From CAZITB01 sp964542055 (GTDB lineage: Bacteria > Planctomycetota > Phycisphaerae > Sedimentisphaerales > CAMDDF01): DNA of 7,559 nt. How positions within the stretch are numbered: the stretch's first letter is position 1; every line of letters starts with the position of its first letter. The notes beneath the pieces were generated by a model that searched no databases, was not told where the DNA came from, and saw only the letters and a list, made by a program, of their open reading frames with translations. Position numbers and translations under genes: made by a program. The stretch spans positions 1-7,559 of the forward strand of contig CAZITB010000120.1 in assembly GCA_964542055.1 (NCBI GenBank), read 5' to 3'. Shown here piece after piece: positions 1 to 5,687 of the stretch.

Positions 1-95
1 ATTTGAAAGGGAGTATTTCCAAATTCAATAAGTTGAATGGAAAAAGAAGTGATGACATGTTTGAAGCAGCGGTGCAAACAATTGTATATCGTTAA
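1..95 (+). CDS. 3' end of an unidentified gene cut by the left edge
   Basis: An open frame enters from the left edge (first whole codon at position 3) and stops at TAA 93-95. The visible tail is about 30 residues and ends in GKRSDDMFEAAVQTIVYR. I do not recognise the family. The stop is immediately followed by the palindrome at 97-123. A second copy of the last ~20 codons sits 105 bp downstream, so the gene end and the palindrome were duplicated together. A gene 3' end abutting a REP-like palindrome is the arrangement seen for REP-associated Y1 (RAYT) transposases, so a transposase tail is possible. No catalytic motif lies inside the window to test this. It could also be a chance open frame inside a repeat. 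Confidence 0.35.
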   Translation, partial: LKGSISKFNKLNGKRSDDMFEAAVQTIVYR

Positions 96-124
96 AAAAA
101 ACAGGTAACTGTCCCCTTTTTTTA
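20..124 (+). repeat. Tandem direct repeat, copy 1
   Basis: This is the first of two adjacent copies with a period of about 105 bp; the second is 125-230. The copies share long identical blocks, for example GAATGGAAAAAGAAGTGATG and GGTAACTGTCCCCT. They differ by roughly ten substitutions and a few small indels. Each copy carries the tail of a reading frame followed by a palindrome with the loop TAACTGTCC. With only two copies and a unit this long, it is a segmental duplication or repeat element, not CRISPR. Confidence 0.8.
97..123. repeat. REP-like palindrome, imperfect copy
   Basis: The arms are AAAAACAGG (97-105) and CCTTTTTTT (115-123) around the 9-nt loop TAACTGTCC, with one mismatch (C102/T118). 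It starts two bases after the stop codon of the left-edge frame. An A-tract on one side and a T-tract on the other mean it could act as a weak transcription terminator in either direction. Its duplication at 204-230 suggests a repeat element. Confidence 0.6.
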
Positions 125-230
125 CAAATCATCAATAGATGAATGGAAAAAGAAGTGATGCCATGTTTGAAGCAGTTGTGCAAAAGCTATGGTATATCGT
201 TAAAAAAATAGGTAACTGTCCCCTATTTTT
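125..230 (+). repeat. Tandem direct repeat, copy 2
   Basis: This is the second copy of the ~105-bp unit that begins at position 20. Relative to copy 1 it has a 2-base insertion (CAAAAGCTATGG against CAAACAATTG). That shifts the duplicated reading frame so that the original stop is lost. Its palindrome is perfect where that of copy 1 has a mismatch. It ends about 20 bp before the hairpin that overlaps the next gene's start. Confidence 0.8.
204..230. repeat. REP-like palindrome, perfect copy
   Basis: The arms AAAAATAGG (204-212) and CCTATTTTT (222-230) are perfectly complementary over 9 bp. The 9-nt loop TAACTGTCC is identical to that of the copy at 97-123. On the minus strand the core reads GGGGACAGTTACC. 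Palindromes of this general form are, from memory, common as dispersed REP-type elements in environmental bacterial genomes and often lie near Y1-type transposases; that link is not shown by this window. A terminator role is possible. Confidence 0.65.
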
Positions 231-249
231 AGCTAATGATAAAAAAACA

Positions 250-284
250 GCATGGGTAAAAAGAAAAGCATTTTTACCCATCCG
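250..284. repeat. Miniature hairpin element, left copy
   Basis: Arms ATGGGTAAAAA (252-262) and TTTTTACCCAT (271-281) are perfectly complementary over 11 bp around the 8-nt loop GAAAAGCA. GC precedes the left arm and CCG follows the right arm. The same structure, with the same flanks and almost the same loop, occurs inverted at 807-840. The ATG at 252, the most upstream possible start of the following gene, is the first three bases of the left arm. Transcribed, the hairpin would bury that start codon. Confidence 0.8.
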
Positions 285-743
285 GCTCATAAAATGATAA
301 AAATTTACTTAACATTAGCAATCTTTTTATTAATGATTTTAACATTGGTATATATTTTTTCAAATACTGAAGGCAAAAGTCAAATATTTAAACTTCGTGA
401 AATTGAAACTTTATCTATATATGACATAGACGCTTTTGGGAAAAAAGATGATATTGAAAAAAAAACAGTTGTAACTTTCGACAAAAATTTGACTCGGAAG
501 TTTTTTGAAGAAGTTAAGTTTCACGAAGGTTCTATGCTTTGGAAAGGAAGTTTTCTAGGAATTGGAAAACTATCAGATGGGAATGAGGTAAATTTAGCAA
601 TAAGTTATTATGGTGGTTTTTTTAAAATTAAAGATAAGTCTGGCTATTATGAATTTGTAGGTAAATCCAAATTACTTTTCGAAAATGAAATTAGAAAAGT
701 AATTGAAAATCAGTTTATTCCAAATAGACCAAATAAAAATTGA
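252..743 (+). CDS. Small low-GC protein with one N-terminal membrane segment, function unknown
   Basis: I do not recognise the family. The longest frame gives 163 residues; a start at the second ATG (294) gives 149. Residues 17-38 form a clear hydrophobic segment (IYLTLAIFLLMILTLVYIF) preceded by lysines and followed by polar sequence, suggesting a membrane anchor with the remainder outside the cytoplasm. The rest has a mix of beta-like and charged stretches, including ISYYGGFFKIKDKSGYYEF around residues 117-135, which looks like paired strands of a small globular domain. No cysteine or catalytic motif stands out. Neither ATG has a convincing Shine-Dalgarno sequence, and the first 14 codons are repeat-derived hairpin and flank, so 294 is the more natural start. 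The gene is far more AT-rich than the genes from 1033 onward and is bracketed by inverted hairpins, which suggests acquisition. Confidence 0.6.
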   Translation: MGKKKSIFTHPAHKMIKIYLTLAIFLLMILTLVYIFSNTEGKSQIFKLREIETLSIYDIDAFGKKDDIEKKTVVTFDKNLTRKFFEEVKFHEGSMLWKGSFLGIGKLSDGNEVNLAISYYGGFFKIKDKSGYYEFVGKSKLLFENEIRKVIENQFIPNRPNKN

Positions 744-773
744 ACGTGAATAAAAAATAAATAGACTTTTACT

Positions 774-785
774 GTTTTGCAAAAC
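774..785. repeat. Short perfect palindrome GTTTTGCAAAAC
   Basis: This is a 12-bp self-complementary sequence about 30 bp after the stop of the small low-GC gene and about 20 bp before the right-hand hairpin. It has no loop or T-tract, so it is a poor terminator. It could be a protein-binding site or chance in AT-rich DNA. Confidence 0.3.
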
Positions 786-806
786 CACACTTGCCAGTCG
801 CGTAGC

Positions 807-840
807 GGATGGGTAAATTTGCTTTTTAATTTACCCATGC
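807..840. repeat. Miniature hairpin element, right copy (inverted)
   Basis: Arms ATGGGTAAATT (809-819) and AATTTACCCAT (828-838) pair perfectly over 11 bp around the loop TGCTTTTT. On the minus strand it reads GC-hairpin-CCG with loop AAAAAGCA, matching the left copy (250-284; loop GAAAAGCA). The two innermost stem pairs differ between the copies (AA/TT against TT/AA) but pairing is kept, so the hairpin itself appears to be what is conserved. It may also serve as a terminator for the gene ending at 743. Confidence 0.8.
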
Positions 841-875
841 GGGAGATGATGAAAAAAGTTTTTTTTTGATTTTCA

Positions 876-908
876 TGTTAAAATGTCTTGATGACAAATT
901 ACAGGAGG
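876..908 (+). promoter_or_regulatory. Extended -10 promoter-like element plus strong Shine-Dalgarno site
   Basis: TGTTAAAAT at 876-884 fits an extended -10 box (TGn followed by TAAAAT). No good -35 hexamer lies 17 bp upstream. AGGAGG at 903-908 is a near-ideal ribosome-binding site with three closely spaced ATGs after it (913, 917, 921). The signal is good but no convincing long gene follows, so it may be the remnant of a gene start or drive a very small peptide. Confidence 0.4.
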
Positions 909-912
909 ACAT

Positions 913-995
913 ATGCATGGATGTTTGTTTTCAATTTCTATATCATCGCTTCCGCGATTGAGCTTTTTTGGGTCGCTGCGAATGATCTTACTTGA
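913..995 (+). other. Three overlapping tiny reading frames after a strong ribosome-binding site
   Basis: ATG at 913 opens a 60-codon frame running to 1095, whose end lies antisense inside the 3' end of the gene at 1033-1917. ATG at 917, at the best spacing (8 nt) from AGGAGG, gives only 14 residues (MDVCFQFLYHRFRD, stop at 961). ATG at 921 gives 24 hydrophobic residues starting MFVFNFYIIASAIELFWV (stop at 995). None has other coding support. A 5-bp hairpin ATCGC/GCGAT (945-958) followed closely by TTTTTT (964-969) lies inside the frames and could be a weak terminator. Possible readings are a decayed gene start, a short membrane peptide, or a leader peptide that has lost its target gene. Nothing else is seen between 744 and 1032 beyond the repeats listed. 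Confidence 0.25.
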
Positions 996-1032
996 CTTGG
1001 CAAATACCGTTGTTGCATTCCTGTTCTCTTGG

Positions 1033-1917
1033 CTATCTGCCCCGGGGCCTTCGGCGTTGGGCTTGTTTCATGTCTTTTTCCAGTTCGTTCATTAAATCTG
1101 ACATGTCGCCAAGCTGGGCGGCTTCTTCCTTGGTCAAGCCCATCGATTCTGGGTCATTTGCCAACTTTTGCAGAAAATCCAGGTTTTCTTTCAGCTTATC
1201 TTCGCTTAACTGGGGGCTTTGCGGGTAGTTGCTTGCTGTGGTTGTATTGACCGGTCTCTGTGGCCGGTTATTTGCAGGGAAGTTTTCTAAAGCTGTCGCA
1301 GGTTCATACCGCACAGGCTGATCGTTAGTCTTTGATTTATAGGGGTTTACACGGTAGCTGGTGTAGGGGTTGTTCGGGTCGCCTCTCAGTAGAGATATTT
1401 TTTGGCGGTTGGGAACTTCCATTTCGTAGGTTTTTTCGCCGTCATTTACAACGATCTTATCCTGGTAGATCTCTTCGATTGTTATGTATCCGATCTTTTC
1501 GGACTGGCGATACCATCGGTGGCCTTTTGAAGTGGTATTAAGAAATGCCATTGAAAATTTGGGATTGCTGGAAACGACCGTTCCTTCCAGGGTAAACCGG
1601 GCACTGGGTGGCGGCGCTTTGACGATTTGCTGCTGAGATGAGGCAAACTCAGGTGTTTCTCCCTTTGGCGCAGGCGGCGGGGGCGGGTCTATCCGCAACG
1701 TAAACTGTTTGGCTTGCTCGACTAATGGCGAATTAGGGGACTCATCTTTTTTCTGCTGCTGACGGGCGGTTTCGACAAACGCCTCGATCTGGCTTTTGGT
1801 ACTTAAAAACTCCTGAACATCGCGGTCAGGCTGCAAAGCCAGATATACAACGCCCGCAATCGCAAAAATTGAGAGCGGTGCGAAAACAAAAACAGCTATT
1901 TTTAACGTCTTTACCAT
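1033..1917 (-). CDS. Single-pass periplasmic protein with GspC-like (type II secretion) layout
   Basis: The 294-residue protein has a short cytoplasmic start, one membrane helix (about residues 7-29), a helical polar stretch (about 31-70) and a proline-rich linker (DPPPPPAP near 77-84). A compact beta-rich domain follows at about 107-169, with FTLEGTVVSSNPKFSMAFL, a Trp (W135), KIGYITIEEIYQDKIVVNDG and EMEVP. That order and the pattern of GTVV, a Trp, an IGxxTI-like strand and DKIVVNDG resemble the HR domain of GspC/PulC, which links the inner-membrane platform to the outer-membrane secretin; PilP-like proteins have a related domain. There is no C-terminal PDZ domain. Instead there is a Pro/Asn-rich stretch, a helical segment (about 238-290) and a basic tail RRRPRGR. 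It lies 66 bp after the DUF1573 gene in the same direction with no clear terminator between, so co-transcription is likely. The start ATG has only a weak ribosome-binding site. The homology is a visual judgement; no other secretion genes are in view. Confidence 0.7.
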   Translation of the reverse strand: MVKTLKIAVFVFAPLSIFAIAGVVYLALQPDRDVQEFLSTKSQIEAFVETARQQQKKDESPNSPLVEQAKQFTLRIDPPPPPAPKGETPEFASSQQQIVKAPPPSARFTLEGTVVSSNPKFSMAFLNTTSKGHRWYRQSEKIGYITIEEIYQDKIVVNDGEKTYEMEVPNRQKISLLRGDPNNPYTSYRVNPYKSKTNDQPVRYEPATALENFPANNRPQRPVNTTTASNYPQSPQLSEDKLKENLDFLQKLANDPESMGLTKEEAAQLGDMSDLMNELEKDMKQAQRRRPRGR

Positions 1918-1983
1918 AGAATCTCACAAACAAACCTTTAACAGTTATTTAGACAGGTAAAAAGGTGAAAAGTTCCGGAATTT

Positions 1984-3102
1984 TTAATTTTCTTTAGGGT
2001 ACCACTGCTGGCATCTGATCGTGATATTTTCGCCATCTTTGGTCTTGATGTAGAGTTCGTCAGAATGGAACCTTTTATTGAGATTATCGTCTTTCGGGCC
2101 GGTCAGTTCGACATCAATTTTGTATCTATTACCGTAAGCTTCTTTATCGACCACCTTTACGGTCCCTTTTTTGGAGTCTATGGATTCGATTTCGATCTTG
2201 TCAGTGTAGTTGCTGGTGATCCATACGGTGCGTTTGTAACTTTCGCCTGGCGTGGCTTTTGTCTGAATGATAGCCCGGGGAGAAACCACGATAGCGGGGG
2301 GTGTGGTGTACCTGACCATTACGGTTTTGCAATCCGGATGGGTCAGGTTGATCACAAGAGTGCCGTTTGGGCGTTTTTTGAGTTGTTCGGTATCAAATTT
2401 GGGGCTTAATGTGAAGGATGTGTCTTTCTTGTTTTTATCGAAATCAACTTGGGCGACTTTACCGGCAGTTTCAACCGAAGTGACCGAAAATTTCTGTCCG
2501 TCCAGGCTTTTTAAGACAATCGGCTCGGCTCCGGCGTTTTCTTCTGTAAGGGAAAGATTCATTACGTCAGGCTGGGCGGAAACCTTGAGAACGACATTGC
2601 ATTTAATGTCTAGTTCGTATTTTGGGTTTTTTGGGTCGTTGGTATAGACATAGATATGTTTGATCATACTGCCGGGATTTTTGGAGGCGTGGAATTTGAC
2701 ATCCATTTCGCCTGATTCGCCGGGAGCGTACTGTTTCTTTTTCATATTGGGAACGGTACAGCCGCAGGGAGCGTGAATGTTTTTGATTATCAGTGCGTTT
2801 GTGCCGGTATTTTTGAAATTGAAGGTAAATTCGTGCCTTGAATCAGGACCTACCTGGCCAATATCTATTGTGTTTTTATCGAATTGGATATTTGAAGTTC
2901 CGTTTGGGTCGATATTTACGTCATCGGGGGCGTTGTTCTGAGATTGGGTTTGCTGGCTGGCAGCAGCGGCAGGGGTGTTTAATTTATTTTTTATGGCATT
3001 GAGTTTTTTTATCATTTGGGGGTTTTCATCAGCTAAAGCGTGCTGAGACAAACCGATTGAAATAATTAAACCTGCAGCTAACAAAAGATCATTAAATTTC
3101 AT
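1984..3102 (-). CDS. Exported DUF1573-domain protein
   Basis: This 372-residue protein has a clear signal peptide (MKFNDLLLAAGLIISIGLSQ, then HALA, with cleavage before D25). A low-complexity Ala/Gln/Asn linker (about 43-71) follows, then a DUF1573 immunoglobulin-like domain (about 73-170). That domain has the family pattern: FDKNTIDIGQV, an FNFKNTGTNALIIKNI strand pair, and the motif APCGCTVP with Cys113 and Cys115. The remaining ~200 residues look like further beta-sandwich domains, the last at about 268-372. DUF1573 proteins are exported, common in Planctomycetes and Bacteroidetes, and of unknown biochemical role. I chose the start at 3102 over the longer frame from 3171 because GGAG lies 7 nt upstream and the signal peptide begins there. 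The extra 23 residues would also fall over the promoter. It heads a probable operon with the GspC-like gene. Confidence 0.85.
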   Translation of the reverse strand: MKFNDLLLAAGLIISIGLSQHALADENPQMIKKLNAIKNKLNTPAAAASQQTQSQNNAPDDVNIDPNGTSNIQFDKNTIDIGQVGPDSRHEFTFNFKNTGTNALIIKNIHAPCGCTVPNMKKKQYAPGESGEMDVKFHASKNPGSMIKHIYVYTNDPKNPKYELDIKCNVVLKVSAQPDVMNLSLTEENAGAEPIVLKSLDGQKFSVTSVETAGKVAQVDFDKNKKDTSFTLSPKFDTEQLKKRPNGTLVINLTHPDCKTVMVRYTTPPAIVVSPRAIIQTKATPGESYKRTVWITSNYTDKIEIESIDSKKGTVKVVDKEAYGNRYKIDVELTGPKDDNLNKRFHSDELYIKTKDGENITIRCQQWYPKEN

Positions 3103-3149
3103 TTTTTTTCTCCGAGAGAACAATTTTCCATTATGTATAAACTGTATAT

Positions 3150-3178
3150 ATAATAAAACTTCGGCAGACAAGAGTCAA
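3150..3178 (-). promoter_or_regulatory. Sigma70-type promoter for the DUF1573 operon
   Basis: On the minus strand TTGACT (3178-3173) is followed after 17 bp by TATTAT (3155-3150), which runs into a TATATA stretch. Both boxes are close to consensus. The predicted transcription start near 3143 leaves a leader of about 40 nt that contains the GGAG ribosome-binding site of the gene starting at 3102. Confidence 0.65.
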
Positions 3179-3242
3179 GGCTTTAGGTGTGTACGTGATA
3201 AAGAGTTATCCGGTTCAGCAAATTGATGGGTCTTTAGTCTAG

Positions 3243-3267
3243 TTTTAACCTCTTCTTTTGGTTAAAA
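3243..3267. promoter_or_regulatory. Perfect inverted repeat upstream of the polyamine promoter, candidate operator
   Basis: TTTTAACC (3243-3250) and GGTTAAAA (3260-3267) are perfectly complementary 8-bp arms separated by TCTTCTTTT. The right arm ends 3 bp before the -35 box of the following promoter, a usual place for an activator or repressor to bind. The centre-to-centre distance of 17 bp suits a dimeric regulator. A weak AT-rich terminator is the alternative, though no gene ends nearby. Confidence 0.4.
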
Positions 3268-3270
3268 AGT

Positions 3271-3299
3271 TTGAAAAGTTATAGGCGGGCAGTTAAAAT
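3271..3299 (+). promoter_or_regulatory. Sigma70-type promoter for the polyamine operon
   Basis: TTGAAA (3271-3276) is separated by exactly 17 bp from TAAAAT (3294-3299). The expected transcription start near 3306 gives a leader of about 30 nt carrying TGGAGAT. Its GGAG lies 8 nt before the ATG at 3337. Confidence 0.6.
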
Positions 3300-3336
3300 A
3301 GAGATTTTAGTCAGAAATTAAAATGGAGATATATAA

Positions 3337-4524
3337 ATGTCTAAAGTGATGATAATCGGAGCAGGTGGGGTATCAAATGTTACCACTCAGAAGTGCGGTA
3401 TGGTGCCGGATGTTTTTTCGGAGATTCTGCTTGCTAGCAGGACGGAATCTAAATGCAAGGAAATAGCGGCACGGACCAAGATTCCTGTGCATACGGCGAA
3501 AGTTGATGCGGATCAATCGTCAGAGGTTGCGGCTTTGATAAAAGATTACAAGCCTGAGTTGGTTATCAATCTGGCGCTGCCGTACCAGGACCTTGCTATA
3601 ATGGATGCGTGCCTGGAGTGCGGGGTTGATTATCTTGATACCGCCAATTATGAGCCGAAAGATGAAGCGAAGTTCTGTTACAAGTGGCAGTGGGATTACC
3701 GGGAGAGGTTTGAAAAGGCCGGTTTGATGGCGCTGCTTGGCTGCGGATTCGATCCGGGAGTTACAAATATATTTTGCGGGTATCAGCAGAAGCATAATTT
3801 CGATGAGATAAATCAGATCGATATCCTGGATTGTAACGCGGGCGAGCATGGCAAGGCGTTTGCGACCAATTTCAACCCGGAGATAAATATTCGTGAGATC
3901 ACCCAGCGTGGTAAATACTGGGAAAATGGTAAGTGGCTTGAGACCGATCCGCTAAGTGAGCATTTCAGTTTCGATTATCCGGAAATCGGGCCCAGGGAAA
4001 GTTATCTGATGTATCATGAGGAGCTTGAATCGCTTGTGCAGAATATCAAGGGCTTGAAGCGGATAAGGTTCTGGATGACATTCGGGCAGGAGTATCTGAC
4101 TCATTTGCGTGTTTTGCAGAATGTGGGGATGACAAGGATCGATCCGGTGGAGTTTCAAGGGGTTGAGATTGTTCCGCTGCAATTTTTGAAGGCAGTTTTA
4201 CCTGATCCGGGCGGATTGGCAGAAGGCTACAGCGGCAAGACCTGTATCGGATGTATCTGTAAGGGCAAAAAAGACGGTAAGGAAATTTCGCGATACATTT
4301 ATAATATCTGTGATCACGCGGAGACTTTTAAAGAGGTTCAGGCCCAGGCGATTTCTTATACGACAGGTGTGCCGGCGATGATCGGGGCGATGATGATGCT
4401 CAAAAAGATATGGCGCGGCGAGGGCGTTTTCAATGTTGAGGAGTTTGACCCTGATCCGTTTATGGATCAGTTGAATGTTCACGGTTTGCCTTGGACTGAT
4501 ACCGAGTTCGGGGGTGAGCTTTGA
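3337..4524 (+). CDS. Carboxynorspermidine synthase (carboxynorspermidine/carboxyspermidine dehydrogenase)
   Basis: This 395-residue cytoplasmic enzyme belongs to the saccharopine dehydrogenase-like family. It reductively condenses L-aspartate semialdehyde with a diamine, using NADPH. Diaminopropane gives carboxynorspermidine and putrescine gives carboxyspermidine. The N-terminus is a Rossmann fold with the nucleotide-binding turn GAGGVSNV (8-15). Strongly family-like stretches follow: GCGFDPGVTNIFC (135-147), DILDCNAGEHGKAFATNFNP (162-181), RIRFWMTFGQEYLTH (242-256), AISYTTGVPAM (338-348) and FDPDPFMD (370-377). The length is normal and no domain is missing. The ATG has GGAG 8 nt upstream. 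It is the first gene of a two-gene operon and overlaps the decarboxylase gene by 4 bases, so the two are probably translationally coupled. The sequence alone does not say which diamine is used. Confidence 0.93.
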   Translation: MSKVMIIGAGGVSNVTTQKCGMVPDVFSEILLASRTESKCKEIAARTKIPVHTAKVDADQSSEVAALIKDYKPELVINLALPYQDLAIMDACLECGVDYLDTANYEPKDEAKFCYKWQWDYRERFEKAGLMALLGCGFDPGVTNIFCGYQQKHNFDEINQIDILDCNAGEHGKAFATNFNPEINIREITQRGKYWENGKWLETDPLSEHFSFDYPEIGPRESYLMYHEELESLVQNIKGLKRIRFWMTFGQEYLTHLRVLQNVGMTRIDPVEFQGVEIVPLQFLKAVLPDPGGLAEGYSGKTCIGCICKGKKDGKEISRYIYNICDHAETFKEVQAQAISYTTGVPAMIGAMMMLKKIWRGEGVFNVEEFDPDPFMDQLNVHGLPWTDTEFGGEL

Positions 4525-5687
4525 TAGAGGCTGACAGGTATCGCATACCGCGTAAAGTTTTGGAGGGTTTGCCCAGCCCGTGCTATGTTGTGAGTATGGC
4601 GGCGTTAGAGGATAACCTGCGGGTGCTTGATAGTGTGCAGAAAGCGACGGGGGCGAAAATCTTGCTTGCGCTGAAAGGCTTTTCCATGTTTGCGACGTTC
4701 GGTTTGGTACGAAAGTATCTTGCGGGCACTTCTGCGAGTTCATTAAATGAGGTGCGGCTTGGCAGTGAGGAATTCGGCAGGGAAAGTCATATCGTTTGCC
4801 CGGCGTACAGGGAGGATGAGTTTGGGGAGATTTTGAAGTATGCTGATCATGTGGTTTTTAATTCGTTTGGGCAGTGGCACAAGTTCAGTAATAAAATTGC
4901 AAGGGCAGGGCGGAAGATCGAGACAGGTTTGCGGGTGAACCCGGTTTACTCGGAAGTTGAGGTTGAGATATATAATCCGTGCGGGTGCGGTTCGCGGCTG
5001 GGGATTTTGCCGGAAAAATTTGAGGGAGCGGATTTGAGTGGAGTTGACGGACTGCATTTTCATGCGATGTGTGAGCAGAACAGCGATACGCTTGTGAGGG
5101 TGCTGGAGCATTTTGAGAAATATTTCGGCAAGTATATCGGAGGGATGAAGTGGATAAATTTCGGCGGGGGCCATCATATTACAAGAGATGATTATAACGT
5201 CAAAGTTTTGTGTGATTTGATAAATGATTTTCGAAATCGGTATAGTGGGATACCGGTTTATCTTGAGCCGGGCGAAGCGATCGCGCTGAATACGGGTTTG
5301 CTGGTGTGCCGGGTTCTGGATATTGTTTCGAACGATACTGAGATTGCGATTCTGGATACTTCGGCGGCGGCACATATGCCGGATGTTCTGGAAATGCCTT
5401 ACAGGCCGATGGTGATCGGATCGGGTAAGGCTGGTGAAAAGCGGTATAATTATCGGCTTGGCGGGCCGACGTGTCTGGCGGGTGATATTATCGGGGAATA
5501 TTCTTTTGATGAGCCGCTCAAAGTTGGGGATATGTTGTGTTTTACGGATATGGCTCATTATACGATGGTAAAGAACAATACGTTTAATGGTGTGAATCTG
5601 CCGGCGATAGCTTTGTATGGTGAAAATGAGGGGGCAGAGGTGGTGCGGCAGTTCGGGTATGAGGATTTCAAGGGGCGATTGTCTTAA
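4521..5687 (+). CDS. nspC: Carboxynorspermidine decarboxylase
   Basis: This is a PLP-dependent decarboxylase of fold type III (alanine racemase/diaminopimelate decarboxylase superfamily), 388 residues. It removes the carboxyl group from carboxynorspermidine or carboxyspermidine to give norspermidine or spermidine. Lys52 in LLALKGFSMF is the expected PLP-binding lysine. Other family landmarks are PSPCYVV (18-24), GLHFHAMCEQN (177-187), FGGGHH (224-229), EPGEA (249-253), LDTSAAAHMPDVLEMPYRP (278-296), GGPTCLAGD with the expected catalytic Cys328 (324-332), and DMAHYTMVKNNTFNG (343-357). The start must be TTG at 4521: an in-frame TGA sits at 4515-4517, and a later ATG would remove the conserved PSPCYVV strand. 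The TTG overlaps the upstream stop as TTGA, with a G-rich ribosome-binding stretch (GGGGGTGAG) just before it. The stop codon overlaps that of the convergent gene. Confidence 0.94.
   Translation: MIEADRYRIPRKVLEGLPSPCYVVSMAALEDNLRVLDSVQKATGAKILLALKGFSMFATFGLVRKYLAGTSASSLNEVRLGSEEFGRESHIVCPAYREDEFGEILKYADHVVFNSFGQWHKFSNKIARAGRKIETGLRVNPVYSEVEVEIYNPCGCGSRLGILPEKFEGADLSGVDGLHFHAMCEQNSDTLVRVLEHFEKYFGKYIGGMKWINFGGGHHITRDDYNVKVLCDLINDFRNRYSGIPVYLEPGEAIALNTGLLVCRVLDIVSNDTEIAILDTSAAAHMPDVLEMPYRPMVIGSGKAGEKRYNYRLGGPTCLAGDIIGEYSFDEPLKVGDMLCFTDMAHYTMVKNNTFNGVNLPAIALYGENEGAEVVRQFGYEDFKGRLS

Noticed and set aside
20..230. CRISPR-like array
   Set aside because: There are only two copies, the unit is ~105 bp, and there are no short repeats separated by unique spacers.
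139..297. Open frame running from repeat copy 2 through the palindrome into the hairpin
   Set aside because: It is made wholly of repeat sequence, arises from a 2-base shift relative to copy 1, lacks a ribosome-binding site and overlaps the next gene's start.
1039..1048. GCCCCGGGGC palindrome as a terminator
   Set aside because: It lies inside the last codons of the GspC-like gene (encoding RPRG), has no loop and is not followed by a T-tract on the minus strand.
2065..2647. Plus-strand open frames inside the DUF1573 gene
   Set aside because: They are antisense shadows of a well-supported coding frame with signal peptide and domain motifs.
3103..3171. Longer N-terminus for the DUF1573 protein
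   Set aside because: It would place coding sequence over a good promoter and ribosome-binding site, and would bury the signal peptide behind 23 residues.
4198..5558. Long antisense open frames opposite the two polyamine genes
   Set aside because: They lie wholly within two confidently identified genes, have arginine/histidine/proline-rich translations typical of shadow frames, and have no ribosome-binding sites.
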